A stretch of DNA of 35,403 bases from Salipaludibacillus aurantiacus (GTDB taxonomy: Bacteria; Bacillota; Bacilli; Bacillales; Salisediminibacteriaceae). The stretch is taken from positions 1 to 35,403 of the forward strand of contig NZ_FOGT01000027.1 of the NCBI RefSeq assembly GCF_900111295.1, given 5' to 3'. The notes below the pieces were generated by a model, which saw only the letters and a program-made list of their open reading frames with translations, searched no databases and was not told the origin of the DNA. Position 1 is the stretch's first letter; every line of letters begins with the position of its first letter. This document shows positions 1-12,604 of the stretch, piece after piece. Position numbers and translations under genes: made by a program.

Positions 1-59
1 GCCTCGTCCGCCTTTTTTTAAAATTAGCCTAAAAAACACATTACATATATTAACATTAA

Positions 60-115
60 TGTATTTATTATACTTACGTGCAATCGTTATGGGTCAGACC
101 CCCCATCTTCTGGAA
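60..115 (-). repeat. Palindromic GGGTC-A-GACCC interspersed repeat, copy 1
   Basis: The core reads GGGTCAGACCC at 91-101, a palindrome around one central base. On the minus strand it sits in a longer block: TTCCAG, a short gap, TGGGGGGTC-T-GACCCA, TA, a short gap, then TTGCACG. The same ordered blocks recur near the right end of the window (35283-35330) in opposite orientation, so this looks like a dispersed repeat rather than a chance palindrome. It lies just beyond the eno terminator. The rest of 1-113 shows no gene. Confidence 0.6.
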
Positions 116-148
116 AAAAAACCCGGTTTCCAAAGAAACCGGGGTTTT
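112..148 (-). terminator. Intrinsic terminator of the glycolytic operon
   Basis: An inverted repeat pairs AAAACCCGGTTTC (about 118-130) with GAAACCGGGGTTTT (135-148) around a CAAA loop. Read on the minus strand it is followed by a run of eight Ts. It begins about 10 bases after the eno stop codon and ends the operon. Confidence 0.9.
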
Positions 149-158
149 ACATCGTTTA

Positions 159-1466
<1,308 letters not shown>

Positions 1467-1503
1467 TTAAAAATATAGTCGATTTTTCGCTTCTACACTA
1501 TTA

Positions 1504-3811
<2,308 letters not shown>

Positions 3812-3814
3812 TTA

Positions 3815-4999
3815 TTATTTATCGTTTAATGCTACTACGCCTGGAAGGTCTTTCCCTTCAATAAATTCAAGTGAGGCGCCGCCGCCTGTAGAAATATGGT
3901 CCATCTTATCCGCAAAACCGAATTTTTCCACCGCTGCAGCAGAATCGCCGCCGCCGATCACTGTGTAAGTCTCACTTGCATCAGCAAGCGCTTCGGCAAC
4001 TCCTTTAGTACCTTTAGCAAATTTCTCTAATTCAAAAACGCCCATTGGTCCGTTCCAGATAACGAGTTTTGAATTTTGCACGACGTCACGGTAAGTTTCA
4101 AGAGTTTTTGGCCCGATATCCAATGCCTGCCAGTCAGAGGGGATTTCAGTAATATCCACAACTTTAGTGTCAGCATCTTCACCAAACTTATCAGCAATCA
4201 CACCATCAATAGGCATATAGAAATTAACGCCTTGCTTTTCGGCTTTCTCCATAAACTGCTTGGCAAGATCGATTTTATCTTCTTCAAGCAGGGATTCCCC
4301 GATTTCATGGCCTTTAGCTTTGATAAACGTGTAAGCAAGACCGCCGCCGATAATTAAATTATCAACTTTATCAAGAAGATTATCGATGACACCGATTTTA
4401 TCTTTTACTTTGGCTCCACCGATAATGGCTGTAAATGGGCGCTCCGGGTTAGCCATCGCTTTGCCGAGAACTTCAAGCTCTTTTTCCATCAGAAGACCGG
4501 CCACTGCAGGTAAATGCTGAGCGATTCCTTCTGTTGAAGCATGAGCACGGTGAGCTGCACCGAATGCATCATTTACATAAACATCTGCAAGTTCAGCCAT
4601 TTGTTTGGCAAGTTCAGCGTCATTTTTTTCTTCCCCAGCTTCAAAACGTACATTTTCAAGAAGCAGGACGCCGCCATCATCAAGTTGCTCAATAGCTTTT
4701 TTAGGCTCTTCACCATATACTTCATCTGTTTTTAAAACAGACTGATTCAGAAGATCGCTTAGACGCTTTGCTACAGGGTCCAGGCGGAGCTCTTCAACTG
4801 CTTCTCCTTTAGGACGGCCTAAATGGCTGGCGAGAATCACTTTAGCACCTTTTTCTATTAAAAGCTGAATTGTAGGCAAAGCAGCACGAATACGCGTATC
4901 GTCCGTTACTTCTCCGTTGCTCATAGGCACGTTAAAGTCTACACGGCAAAATACACGTTTACCTTTCACATCTGTATCCCGGATGGATTTCTTATTCAT
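3815..4999 (-). CDS. pgk: Phosphoglycerate kinase
   Basis: Transfers the acyl phosphate of 1,3-bisphosphoglycerate to ADP. The length of 394 residues is typical. Visible motifs are RVDFNVP and SHLGRPKG (substrate site of the N domain), [13 protein letters not shown], the ATP-site motif [21 protein letters not shown] and the C-terminal IGGGDSAAA and [17 protein letters not shown] precedes the ATG. It is separated from gap by 166 bases that carry a terminator-like hairpin, so pgk and the genes after it may be transcribed partly independently of cggR-gap, as reported for B. subtilis. I did not find a convincing sigma-A promoter in that gap. Confidence 0.98.
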   Translation of the reverse strand: MNKKSIRDTDVKGKRVFCRVDFNVPMSNGEVTDDTRIRAALPTIQLLIEKGAKVILASHLGRPKGEAVEELRLDPVAKRLSDLLNQSVLKTDEVYGEEPKKAIEQLDDGGVLLLENVRFEAGEEKNDAELAKQMAELADVYVNDAFGAAHRAHASTEGIAQHLPAVAGLLMEKELEVLGKAMANPERPFTAIIGGAKVKDKIGVIDNLLDKVDNLIIGGGLAYTFIKAKGHEIGESLLEEDKIDLAKQFMEKAEKQGVNFYMPIDGVIADKFGEDADTKVVDITEIPSDWQALDIGPKTLETYRDVVQNSKLVIWNGPMGVFELEKFAKGTKGVAEALADASETYTVIGGGDSAAAVEKFGFADKMDHISTGGGASLEFIEGKDLPGVVALNDK

Positions 5000-5091
5000 T
5001 GGTAATTGCCTCCTTTAATTAAGGTCAGTGGTTAAGTACATGCAGAGAACAGCCCTCTAATTTACCCGGTGAACCGTCCAAAGCTGCTATG

Positions 5092-5126
5092 AAATAAAAA
5101 GGAGACAGGACACGGGCCCGCCTCCT
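5092..5126 (-). terminator. Terminator or attenuator hairpin between gap and pgk
   Basis: On the minus strand AGGAGGCGGG pairs with the segment ending CCTGTCTCCT (5100-5126), giving ten consecutive pairs including two G-U wobbles around a CCCGTGT loop. TTTTTATTT follows. It lies about 40 bases after the gap stop, inside the operon, where it would reduce expression of pgk-tpiA-gpmI-eno relative to cggR-gap. Confidence 0.75.
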
Positions 5127-5165
5127 AATTGTCAGATCGATCAGGATGGATCAAATGGCTGAGAC

Positions 5166-6238
<1,073 letters not shown>

Positions 6239-6279
6239 TAAACAACTCATCTTTTGTCTATTATCTTTCAGGGAAAAAC

Positions 6280-7311
6280 TTAAACTTCATTTTTAGCAAG
6301 AATGGCTCTTGCGGCACCTTCATCTGTCACAAGGGTCTGGTTAGGCCTTCGTTTCATATAGGCTTCAATGGCCTCTGCCTTTGAGGCACCTCCGGCTACA
6401 GCAATGATGCATGGGATCTCTTCCAGATCTTCAAGCTGCAAACCGATCGTAAGCACCTTATGAATAATCTCTCCGGATTGATTAAAATAATAACCAAATG
6501 CTTCAGCTACTGCCTTTTTATCTTTCAGTTCCCCAAGTACGCGAGATGAAGAATTTCTTCTGATAGCCATCGCCTCAGCTTCCCCTATTCCATGAATAAC
6601 CATGGTCGCCGACTGTATAAGCCGAAGGATATCCTGAACCGAAGGCTCACTGATTAGAGATTCATATGCTTCTTTACTGAGCTGGTCGGGTACATGGAGA
6701 AGCCTGTATGAGCCCATTGCTTTTCTTGCCATCGTGGCGCAAATTGTATTCGCCTGGTTTTCCACCTGCTCACCGAGTCCGCCGCGGGCCGGAACAAATA
6801 ACGTTTCCTTCAGGCCTGAATCCGGAACGAGCATTTCAGCTACAGCGGCTATTGACGTTCCGCCTGTGACCGCTATGACATTGTTTTCAGCAGCCATCCG
6901 CTGCTTTATAAGAGTGACGCATGTACGTCCCATTTCTTTCTGGACCCACGCATACTCATCACTGTCTCCCGGCACAATATGAACATCTTTAATACCAAGC
7001 CGCGTTTTTAATTCTTCTTCCATCGTGCGCGTTTGAAACACATCTTTCATAACTACTTCCAACTGGCTAAGCAAATTATTCCCTTCATCGGTTAATGTCA
7101 TTCCAGTTGGGGCAAATTCAATGAGCCCCTGTTCTTTCAGGAAAGTGACTTCACTTCTCAGAACCCTTTCCGACATTTCCAGGTTACCAGCTAAAGTCCT
7201 GCGGCCAATCGGCTGCATTAAACGGATAAAGCGCAATATACGGTAGCGCTGACCGAGTACTTCAACCAGATCGGGCAATAATTTTTTTTGCAAGTCTAAA
7301 AGCGTGTTCAT
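6280..7311 (-). CDS. cggR: Central glycolytic genes regulator CggR (SorC/DeoR family repressor)
   Basis: Represses the gap operon unless fructose-1,6-bisphosphate is bound. I start it at MNTLLDLQKKLLPDLVEVL (343 residues), because AAAAGGAG lies about 8 bases upstream and B. subtilis CggR (340 residues) starts in the same context. The frame is open 23 codons further, but that extension would cover the operator. The N terminus holds a winged-helix domain (about 20-90, containing IGRRTLAGNLEMSERVLRSE). The rest is the sugar-phosphate-binding domain with AVTGGTSIAAVAEM, FVPARGGLGEQVENQANTI, HGIGEAEAM and the C-terminal VTDEGAARAIL. It is the first gene of the glycolytic operon, behind its own operator. 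Confidence 0.96.
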   Translation of the reverse strand: MNTLLDLQKKLLPDLVEVLGQRYRILRFIRLMQPIGRRTLAGNLEMSERVLRSEVTFLKEQGLIEFAPTGMTLTDEGNNLLSQLEVVMKDVFQTRTMEEELKTRLGIKDVHIVPGDSDEYAWVQKEMGRTCVTLIKQRMAAENNVIAVTGGTSIAAVAEMLVPDSGLKETLFVPARGGLGEQVENQANTICATMARKAMGSYRLLHVPDQLSKEAYESLISEPSVQDILRLIQSATMVIHGIGEAEAMAIRRNSSSRVLGELKDKKAVAEAFGYYFNQSGEIIHKVLTIGLQLEDLEEIPCIIAVAGGASKAEAIEAYMKRRPNQTLVTDEGAARAILAKNEV

Positions 7312-7343
7312 CGGCATTCTCCTTTTGCCGTGGATATGTAAGG

Positions 7344-7379
7344 GACTTTTTCCGTCCCTTGTAGACATATTATGTCCCA
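7344..7379 (-). promoter_or_regulatory. CggR operator (two direct half-sites)
   Basis: Read on the minus strand the site is TGGGAC, six bases, TGTC, four bases, AGGGAC, six bases, AGTC. The published B. subtilis CggR operator pattern is CGGGAC-N6-TGTC-N4-CGGGAC-N6-TGTC, so spacing is exact and only three bases differ. It ends about 30 bases before the cggR start codon. The sigma-A promoter upstream is not obvious to me. Confidence 0.9.
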
Positions 7380-7521
7380 CTATGGCCGAAAAAAAAGATC
7401 ATTCCTTTTAAATGCATTTGAAAAGCAAGCTCTTAACACTTGCAAATCAATTGTAACAAGGAAGGATCTTTAAATCAATTCAATTCTTGTGAACAAATTG
7501 TTGAGATTTTGTTGGGCGCTT

Positions 7522-7770
7522 TCATTTAAGATTCAGATTTTTTACCAGCTCTTCTTTCGAAATAATTCCTTCATCAATGACCCGGCCTCCGCCGTCTTCA
7601 ATAACAGGGATTCTGATCTGGTACTTTTCAAGCCACTCATCCTTTGAATAAATGTCTCTCATTTCTATCTCTAAATCTGCACTGTCTTCCAGACTTTTCA
7701 GCTTTTCCAGGCCTTTATCGCAAAGCGGACACTTTTCTTTTGTATAAAAGAATACTTTCATATCACTCAC
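7522..7770 (-). CDS. Small glutaredoxin/thioredoxin-fold protein
   Basis: An 82-residue cytosolic protein with a thioredoxin-like fold. It opens with a beta strand VFFYTKEKCPLCDKGLEKL carrying a CPLC redox motif near residues 14-17, has the cis-Pro element RIPVIEDGG and ends with a helix. This fits the glutaredoxin-related family often annotated DUF836. The substrate is unknown. I accept a GTG start with GAGGAG five bases upstream; an ATG three codons later is possible. The ribosome site overlaps the last codons of sigL and only nine bases separate the genes, so the two are co-transcribed. No clean terminator was seen before the cggR control region. Confidence 0.85.
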   Translation of the reverse strand: MSDMKVFFYTKEKCPLCDKGLEKLKSLEDSADLEIEMRDIYSKDEWLEKYQIRIPVIEDGGGRVIDEGIISKEELVKNLNLK

Positions 7771-7779
7771 ATACTCTCC

Positions 7780-9126
7780 TCATTTATGCCTTTTTCGTTG
7801 GGAAGATGAAGAGATATGCATTTCTTCCCTGTATTTTGCTACAGTTCTTCTCGACACACGGATCTTGTGCTCGGATTTTAATAAATCGGCAAGCTTCTGG
7901 TCTGAGAACGGTTTGTGCTTGTTCTCTTCATCTATTAGCCTTTTCATGTAAATTTTAACCCGCTCGGAAGAACTCGACTCAGCCGAATCCCTTCCCACAG
8001 CAGAGGTGAAAAAGTACTTCAGCTCATAAAGCCCTCTTGGTGTCTGAACGTATTTTTTCATGGTTGCCCGTGACACGGTTGATTCATGGACATCCGTCTC
8101 TTCCGAGATTGTTTTCAGAGTAAGCGGCTTCAAATGTGATGGTCCGTGGAGAAAGAAATCATACTGATGGCGGACGATAGCTTCTGTCACCTTTAATATT
8201 GTCTGCTGCCTTTGTTCAATACTTCGCAGGATCCATTGGAACTGGTCAAATTTCTGTTTCATGTATTTACGGATATCGGTTTCATTATCTTTGAGCATTT
8301 TTTCATAATGCTTATTCATAAACATTTTAGGCATATGCTGTTCGTTCAGCCTGACCACGAAGTCATTTTTAATTTTCATGACAGTCACGTCCGGAACAAC
8401 ATAACGTGCCGGCTCATCGTGGAAGACCGCTCCGGGTCTTGGATTTAATGTCTGAATAAAATCTGCCACATACTGAACATCATCAATGGTCACATTTTCA
8501 GCTTTTGCTATCTCTTTAAATTTATTTTTAGCCAGAATATCCAGGTGATTCATAATAACAGCTTCAGTTAACGGGTCTTTCGTTTCCAGCTGTCTTAGCT
8601 GAATCAGAAGACATTCTTTTAAATTACGGGCCCCTACTCCGAAAGGTTCCAGACTCTGAAGTACTTCCATTCCCTTCGTCACGGCTTCTTCTTCTTCAGA
8701 CATTTCTTCTGCAAGTTCTTCACACGTTTGTTTTAAATAGCCGTTTTCATCTACGCTTAAAGCAAGATAGGTGACAATTCTCCTGGTCTCCGGCTGAAGA
8801 TGAAGGAGCCGGATCTGGTTTAACAAATAATCCTGAAGCCCTTCTTCTTGCTCGCTGATATAATCCAGCGGGGAGTAATCCTCTTCCCCGTCGTATTTAG
8901 ATTTATAGTCATAAACAGGTGTAAATTCATTCATTTTTTGCCGTTCAACTTCTTCTGTTACATTGTGGTCTTTAAGTTCAATCAGCGGATTCTCCAGTTG
9001 CTGATCATGAAGATAGTCATTTAGTTCCAGAGCAGAATATTGCAGTATGGTAATGGCCTGCCGCAATTCATTCGTCATCACCATTTTCATCGACTGTTGC
9101 TGATACAATCCAAAATCCATATTCAT
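7780..9126 (-). CDS. sigL: RNA polymerase sigma-54 factor (SigL/RpoN)
   Basis: Alternative sigma factor for -24/-12 promoters that need enhancer-binding activators. In Bacillus it controls levanase, arginine, acetoin and branched-chain amino acid catabolism. I start it at MNMDFGLYQQQSMKMVMT (448 residues) because AAGGAGG sits nine bases upstream. The 19 codons further upstream would run through a TATAAT. Region I is Gln-rich (QQQSMKMVMTNELRQAITILQ), the middle is the core-binding domain (about 100-290), and the C terminus carries the helix-turn-helix (HESTVSRA) and the RpoN box SRRTVAKYREEM. The tail SSSSQRKRHK is basic. It is divergent from clpP and co-transcribed with the glutaredoxin-like gene. 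Confidence 0.97.
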   Translation of the reverse strand: MNMDFGLYQQQSMKMVMTNELRQAITILQYSALELNDYLHDQQLENPLIELKDHNVTEEVERQKMNEFTPVYDYKSKYDGEEDYSPLDYISEQEEGLQDYLLNQIRLLHLQPETRRIVTYLALSVDENGYLKQTCEELAEEMSEEEEAVTKGMEVLQSLEPFGVGARNLKECLLIQLRQLETKDPLTEAVIMNHLDILAKNKFKEIAKAENVTIDDVQYVADFIQTLNPRPGAVFHDEPARYVVPDVTVMKIKNDFVVRLNEQHMPKMFMNKHYEKMLKDNETDIRKYMKQKFDQFQWILRSIEQRQQTILKVTEAIVRHQYDFFLHGPSHLKPLTLKTISEETDVHESTVSRATMKKYVQTPRGLYELKYFFTSAVGRDSAESSSSERVKIYMKRLIDEENKHKPFSDQKLADLLKSEHKIRVSRRTVAKYREEMHISSSSQRKRHK

Positions 9127-9148
9127 TCTGAACAGCCTCCTTGGTTTC

Positions 9149-9170
9149 ATTATATATGAAAGCGCCATCC
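9149..9170 (-). promoter_or_regulatory. Candidate sigL promoter -10 and weak CcpA (cre-like) site
   Basis: TATAAT lies on the minus strand at 9149-9154, about 25 bases before the sigL start. Next to it TGAAAGCGCCATCC (9157-9170) matches the cre pattern TGWNANCGNTNNCA except at two positions. sigL is reported to be catabolite-repressed in B. subtilis. No convincing -35 was found. Apart from this and the clpP control region, the 324-base sigL-clpP gap (9127-9450) shows only AT-rich sequence and a GGTTAACC palindrome at 9194-9201. Confidence 0.35.
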
Positions 9171-9354
9171 CTGTGTCTGACAAATCACTCCATGGTTAAC
9201 CGTTATAATCATATCATATTTCACAACCCTTCACTTTACGTTCTGCTTTATTATATTCATGTGTTTGTTGTTTTAAAAAAAGGGAAAACGGTTAAGATGA
9301 AAGTGGAACATTTATAACGATAAGCAGAAAAATTTCAGTTTCAGGGAAGTATTA

Positions 9355-9396
9355 TTTGACCTTCATTGACCTTTAAGGTTATGATGGGATTATACT
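9355..9396 (+). promoter_or_regulatory. CtsR operator and overlapping clpP promoter
   Basis: TTTGACC (9355-9361), three bases, ATTGACC (9365-9371) form the direct heptad repeat of the CtsR heat-shock repressor (RGTCAAA-NAN-RGTCAAA on the other strand) with one deviation. The heptads double as -35 elements: TTGACC at 9356-9361 is 18 bases from TATGAT (9380-9385), and TTGACC at 9366-9371 is 19 bases from TATACT (9391-9396). CtsR would block polymerase directly. TTGGCTAA is repeated in tandem at 9407-9422. Confidence 0.88.
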
Positions 9397-9450
9397 TAGA
9401 AAAAAATTGGCTAATTGGCTAATGAATCCATTTAAAGGAGGAACATATTC

Positions 9451-10050
9451 ATGAATTTAGTCCCTACGGTTATTGAACAAACAAATCGCGGTGAGCGGGC
9501 ATATGATATTTATTCCCGTTTGTTAAAGGATCGTATTGTTATGCTCGGTTCAGGTATAGACGACAACGTATCCAACTCTATTGTCGCCCAGCTTCTGTTC
9601 CTTGCAGCTGACGATCCAGAGAAAGACATTTCACTGTATATTAACAGCCCGGGCGGATCGATCACTTCCGGTATGGCAATTTATGATACAATGCAGTTTA
9701 TTAAACCAAAAGTGCAGACCATCTGCATCGGTATGGCTGCTTCTATGGGGGCATTCCTGTTAGCTGCCGGTGAACCTGGAAAGCGTTTTGCCCTTCCAAA
9801 CAGTGAAGTGATGATTCATCAGCCGTTAGGCGGCACGCAGGGTCAGGCATCAGACATTGAAATTCACGCTAAACGAATTGTAGAAATGAAAGAGAAGCTA
9901 AATCAGATCCTGTCAGAGCGCACTGGCCAGCCGATCGAAACAATCCGTAAAGATACAGACCGTGATAACTTTATGAGTGCTATGGATGCAAAGAATTACG
10001 GTTTAATTGATGATGTTATGGATAAAGGCGGCGACGTAGGCGCCAAATAA
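9451..10050 (+). CDS. clpP: ATP-dependent Clp protease proteolytic subunit
   Basis: Serine peptidase that forms a double heptameric barrel and degrades proteins delivered by ClpC, ClpX or ClpE in the cytosol. The 199-residue length is typical. The N-terminal pore loop [22 protein letters not shown], the oxyanion region SPGGSI, the catalytic Ser in GMAASMGAF (near 98), the His in MIHQPLGG (near 123) and the Asp in DTDRDNFM (near 172) are all in place. ATG follows AAAGGAGG. It is monocistronic: a CtsR operator lies upstream and a strong terminator downstream. Confidence 0.98.
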   Translation: MNLVPTVIEQTNRGERAYDIYSRLLKDRIVMLGSGIDDNVSNSIVAQLLFLAADDPEKDISLYINSPGGSITSGMAIYDTMQFIKPKVQTICIGMAASMGAFLLAAGEPGKRFALPNSEVMIHQPLGGTQGQASDIEIHAKRIVEMKEKLNQILSERTGQPIETIRKDTDRDNFMSAMDAKNYGLIDDVMDKGGDVGAK

Positions 10051-10057
10051 TATTTTT

Positions 10058-10088
10058 AAAGAGCGGGCCGTTCAGGCGCCGCTCTTTT
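10058..10088 (+). terminator. clpP intrinsic terminator
   Basis: AAAGAGCGGGCC pairs with GGC(G)CCGCTCTTT across a GTTCA loop. The 12-pair stem has one bulged G and ends in TTTT. It starts eight bases after the clpP stop codon. Confidence 0.92.
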
Positions 10089-10210
10089 ATATTCCAAGGC
10101 CTGCAGCTGTAAAAAGTAACTTAAATATTTTTCTTCCGATAGTATGTGTGGACTTCCGCTTATTTACTTTAAAAAGATGGAGTCTTCCAAAGAATAAAAC
10201 AGAGTTTTCA

Positions 10211-10247
10211 GTCCGCCATGCGGACGCTTGCCCAGGGGCTTAGCGTC
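10211..10247. repeat. Two overlapping hairpins in the clpP-crh gap
   Basis: GTCCGC-CAT-GCGGAC (10211-10225) is a perfect hairpin. Its last three bases start a second one: GACGCT (10223-10228) pairs with AGCGTC (10242-10247), with GCCC and GGGC pairing inside. The two share GAC and cannot both form fully. The stretch 10089-10260 has no gene. The GC-rich hairpins in an AT-rich gap resemble the dispersed intergenic repeats of Bacillaceae, but no second copy is in this window. Confidence 0.45.
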
Positions 10248-10254
10248 TATTTCA

Positions 10255-10291
10255 TAAACAAAAGCACCTCCAAATAATTATTTGAGGGTGC
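10255..10291 (-). terminator. crh intrinsic terminator
   Basis: On the minus strand GCACCCTCAAATAA pairs with TTATTTGGAGGTGC (10264-10291), with one mismatch and one wobble, followed by TTTT. It lies about 18 bases after the crh stop codon. Confidence 0.85.
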
Positions 10292-10309
10292 CCTTAGTTA
10301 AAGCATTTA

Positions 10310-10567
10310 TTATTCTTCCTGTCCTACAAAATCAACTAAAGCTTCCATGGCTGCCTGCTCATCGGGTCCGTCCACTTTTAAATGTATGTCTTTATTAGCC
10401 CCTACAGCCAGGCTCATTATTCCCATAATACTTTTAGCATTAACATTTTTCCCGTCTTTTTCAATAAAAATTTCAGACGAAAAACGGTTTGCTTCCTGGA
10501 CAAATAACGCTGCGGGTCTTGCCTGAAGTCCTGTTTTCCGTTTTACTGTTATCGTTTTTTCGATCAT
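10310..10567 (-). CDS. crh: HPr-like catabolite repression protein Crh
   Basis: An 85-residue HPr paralogue. HPr has a phosphorylatable His at position 15 in TGxHARPA; here the motif is TGLQARPAALFVQEA, with Gln in place of His, which identifies Crh and excludes PTS phosphotransfer. The regulatory Ser46 site NAKSIMGIMSLA, target of HPr kinase, is intact. P-Ser-Crh is a co-repressor of CcpA and in B. subtilis also binds methylglyoxal synthase. It is last in the yvcI-rapZ-yvcK-whiA-crh block, 83 bases after whiA, behind a terminator-like hairpin and next to a cre-like site. A strong terminator follows. Confidence 0.97.
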   Translation of the reverse strand: MIEKTITVKRKTGLQARPAALFVQEANRFSSEIFIEKDGKNVNAKSIMGIMSLAVGANKDIHLKVDGPDEQAAMEALVDFVGQEE

Positions 10568-10611
10568 TGTGTATCCTCCTTATTTTCCGCATAAATAATT
10601 AACTCAAATCA

Positions 10612-10625
10612 TTCAAACGCTTTCA
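10612..10625 (-). promoter_or_regulatory. Candidate CcpA (cre) site upstream of crh
   Basis: On the minus strand TGAAAGCGTTTGAA fits TGWNANCGNTNNCA at all but one position. It lies about 45 bases before the crh start codon, inside the whiA-crh gap. No other promoter element was recognised there, so function is uncertain. Confidence 0.35.
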
Positions 10626-10637
10626 TGCCTGTCTTTA

Positions 10638-10668
10638 TGAAAAGCAGGGGTTAAACTTTCTCCCCTGC
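10638..10668 (-). terminator. Hairpin overlapping the whiA stop codon
   Basis: GCAGGGG (10644-10650 on the plus strand) pairs perfectly with CCCCTGC (10662-10668). On the minus strand TTTTC follows. The whiA stop codon lies in the loop. It could partly end transcription before crh. Confidence 0.6.
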
Positions 10669-11592
10669 ACGCAGCTTATTTGCAAACTCTTCTATTTTCC
10701 GCAAACGGTGATTGACACCTGATTTACTCACTTTTCCGCTTTCAACCATTTCCCCCAGTTCTTTCAAGGTCACGTCCTGGTGTTCAATCCGCAGTTCGGC
10801 AATTTCCTGAAGTTTGTCCGGCAGAGCATCGAGTCCTACTTCGTTTTTTATAAAACGAATATTCTCCACCTGCCGCATAGCGGCTCCTACTGTTTTATTC
10901 AAGTTAGCTGTTTCACAATTGACTAGACGATTGACTGAGTTCCGCATATCTTTCATAATGCGGACATCTTCGAACCTTAATAAAGCCTGGTGGGCTCCGA
11001 TCACATTAAGGAACTCACTGATTTTCTCTCCCTCTTTTAAATATAAAATAAACCCTTTTTTTCTTTCGATCATTTTGGCGCTAAGATGGAAATGATTCAT
11101 CAACTCGCATAACGAACGGTTATGATCTTCATATAAAGAAAAAATTTCAAGGTGGTAAGAAGAAGTTTCAGGGTGGTTAACGGAGCCTCCCGCTAAGAAT
11201 GCGCCGCGTAAATAAGCCCGCTTGCAGCAATCTTTATTTATCAATTTCTCTGAAATCTGCCTTGTAAACGCAAATGATTCATCAACGATATGAAGGGACT
11301 CAAGAATTTTTCTAGCCTCTTTTGAGATCCTCACGACATATACGTTATTTTTTTTCAGTCTCATTTTTTTTCTGACGAGAAGTTCTACATGAACGTCGTA
11401 GTTGGATTTTAACAAAGTATAAATCCTTCTTGCAATAGCCGCATTTTCAGTCTGAATATCGAGAGTGATCTGCATGTTGCGGATCGAAATCGTACCATTC
11501 ATTCGTATTAATGCCGCCAGTTCAGCTTTCGAACAGCACCCGTCTGCTTCCATATGGGTTAATTCTTTTTTTGTCATAGAAGCAAAAGACAT
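10651..11592 (-). CDS. whiA: WhiA family DNA-binding protein (YvcL)
   Basis: Homologue of the sporulation regulator WhiA of Streptomyces. In B. subtilis YvcL/WhiA is nucleoid-associated and affects cell division and chromosome segregation rather than acting as a classical regulator. I start it at [15 protein letters not shown] (313 residues), matching B. subtilis and placing GGAGGTGAG upstream; a GTG three codons earlier lies within that ribosome site. The N-terminal part has the LAGLIDADG-like fold (about 20-190, with [17 protein letters not shown] and NNVYVVR). The C terminus has the helix-turn-helix [21 protein letters not shown]. It follows yvcK by 67 bases. Confidence 0.97.
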   Translation of the reverse strand: MSFASMTKKELTHMEADGCCSKAELAALIRMNGTISIRNMQITLDIQTENAAIARRIYTLLKSNYDVHVELLVRKKMRLKKNNVYVVRISKEARKILESLHIVDESFAFTRQISEKLINKDCCKRAYLRGAFLAGGSVNHPETSSYHLEIFSLYEDHNRSLCELMNHFHLSAKMIERKKGFILYLKEGEKISEFLNVIGAHQALLRFEDVRIMKDMRNSVNRLVNCETANLNKTVGAAMRQVENIRFIKNEVGLDALPDKLQEIAELRIEHQDVTLKELGEMVESGKVSKSGVNHRLRKIEEFANKLRAGEKV

Positions 11593-11659
11593 CGGTCTCA
11601 CCTCCAGCCTCTTATCTTAATTGCAGGATGGGCTTACGGTTTGATTTATTATATCAGGA

Positions 11660-12604
11660 CTATAACAAAGATACTAATCTTTGCGACACTTTTAAAGCAT
11701 CGTGCCGCAGAAGGGTGTTATCAAAGTATAATAAATGATCACCAATCAGCAGAACATCCATCTCTTTTAAGGTGCTTTCATCCACAGGGACACCCGCCGC
11801 TCCTTCTTCCTTATACCGCTGAGCGTACGAAAAAGGAATAGGCGCTGTATTAAATAACACCGCATCGACTATTTTCTCTCCCATATGGTCATCTATAGCA
11901 AATACATGATCGGACACAGTAAAACCGTCTGTTTCACCAGGCTGTGTCATCACATTGCAAATATAAACTTTCGTAGCCCTCGACTGCCTTAAAGCTTCTT
12001 TCATACCTGGAACTAAGAGATTAGGAATGACGCTCGTATATAAACTGCCGGGACCAAGGACGATCAGGTCAGCTTCTTCTATAGCGTGAACGGCTTCTGC
12101 CATTGGTTTCGGATTCTCCGGTTCTATGAACACACGCTTAATTGTTTTATGGGCATCCGGAATGTTCGACTCGCCTGCTGTGAAGCTTCCGTCAGTATAC
12201 TCGGCATGCAGCGTAATATGCTCGTTGGACGCAGGAATGACTTTACCTTTTACATTAAGTACCCTGCTGATCTCCTGAACTCCCTGTGCAAAGTCCCCTG
12301 TAATAGAAGACATACCTGCCAGAAGAAGATTTCCGAGCGAATGACCCGACAAACCATTGCCGTTTTGAAAACGATGCTGGAAAAGCTCTTCAACTAGTGG
12401 TTCAACTTCTGATAAAGCGATTAATACATTTCTGATATCTCCAGGCGGCGGGATATTCAGCTCTTTCCTTAACCTGCCCGAGCTTCCTCCATCATCTGCG
12501 ACTGTAACAATCGCAGAAATATCAACCGGGAAAGTTTTCAGTCCTCGTAAAAGGACGGATAAGCCAGTTCCGCCGCCTAAGACAACTATTTTTGCCTTTT
12601 TCAA
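11660..12604 (-). CDS. yvcK: YvcK family gluconeogenesis/cell-envelope factor
   Basis: A 314-residue CofD-like Rossmann protein. B. subtilis YvcK binds UDP-GlcNAc, is needed for growth on gluconeogenic carbon sources and influences PBP1 localisation. Motifs seen are [16 protein letters not shown] at the N terminus, [36 protein letters not shown] and [14 protein letters not shown]. The start codon is TTG, whose TTGA overlaps the rapZ stop. The ribosome site is a modest AAGGAA, so translation probably depends on coupling to rapZ. It sits in the conserved rapZ-yvcK-whiA trio. Confidence 0.96.
   Translation of the reverse strand: MKKAKIVVLGGGTGLSVLLRGLKTFPVDISAIVTVADDGGSSGRLRKELNIPPPGDIRNVLIALSEVEPLVEELFQHRFQNGNGLSGHSLGNLLLAGMSSITGDFAQGVQEISRVLNVKGKVIPASNEHITLHAEYTDGSFTAGESNIPDAHKTIKRVFIEPENPKPMAEAVHAIEEADLIVLGPGSLYTSVIPNLLVPGMKEALRQSRATKVYICNVMTQPGETDGFTVSDHVFAIDDHMGEKIVDAVLFNTAPIPFSYAQRYKEEGAAGVPVDESTLKEMDVLLIGDHLLYFDNTLLRHDALKVSQRLVSLL

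Noticed and set aside
7381-7470. Sigma-A promoter for cggR, for example TTGTTA-N17-TTAAGA or TTAAGA-N18-TTTAAA
   Set aside because: Several weak alternatives with at most four matches in either hexamer; none stands out enough to list.
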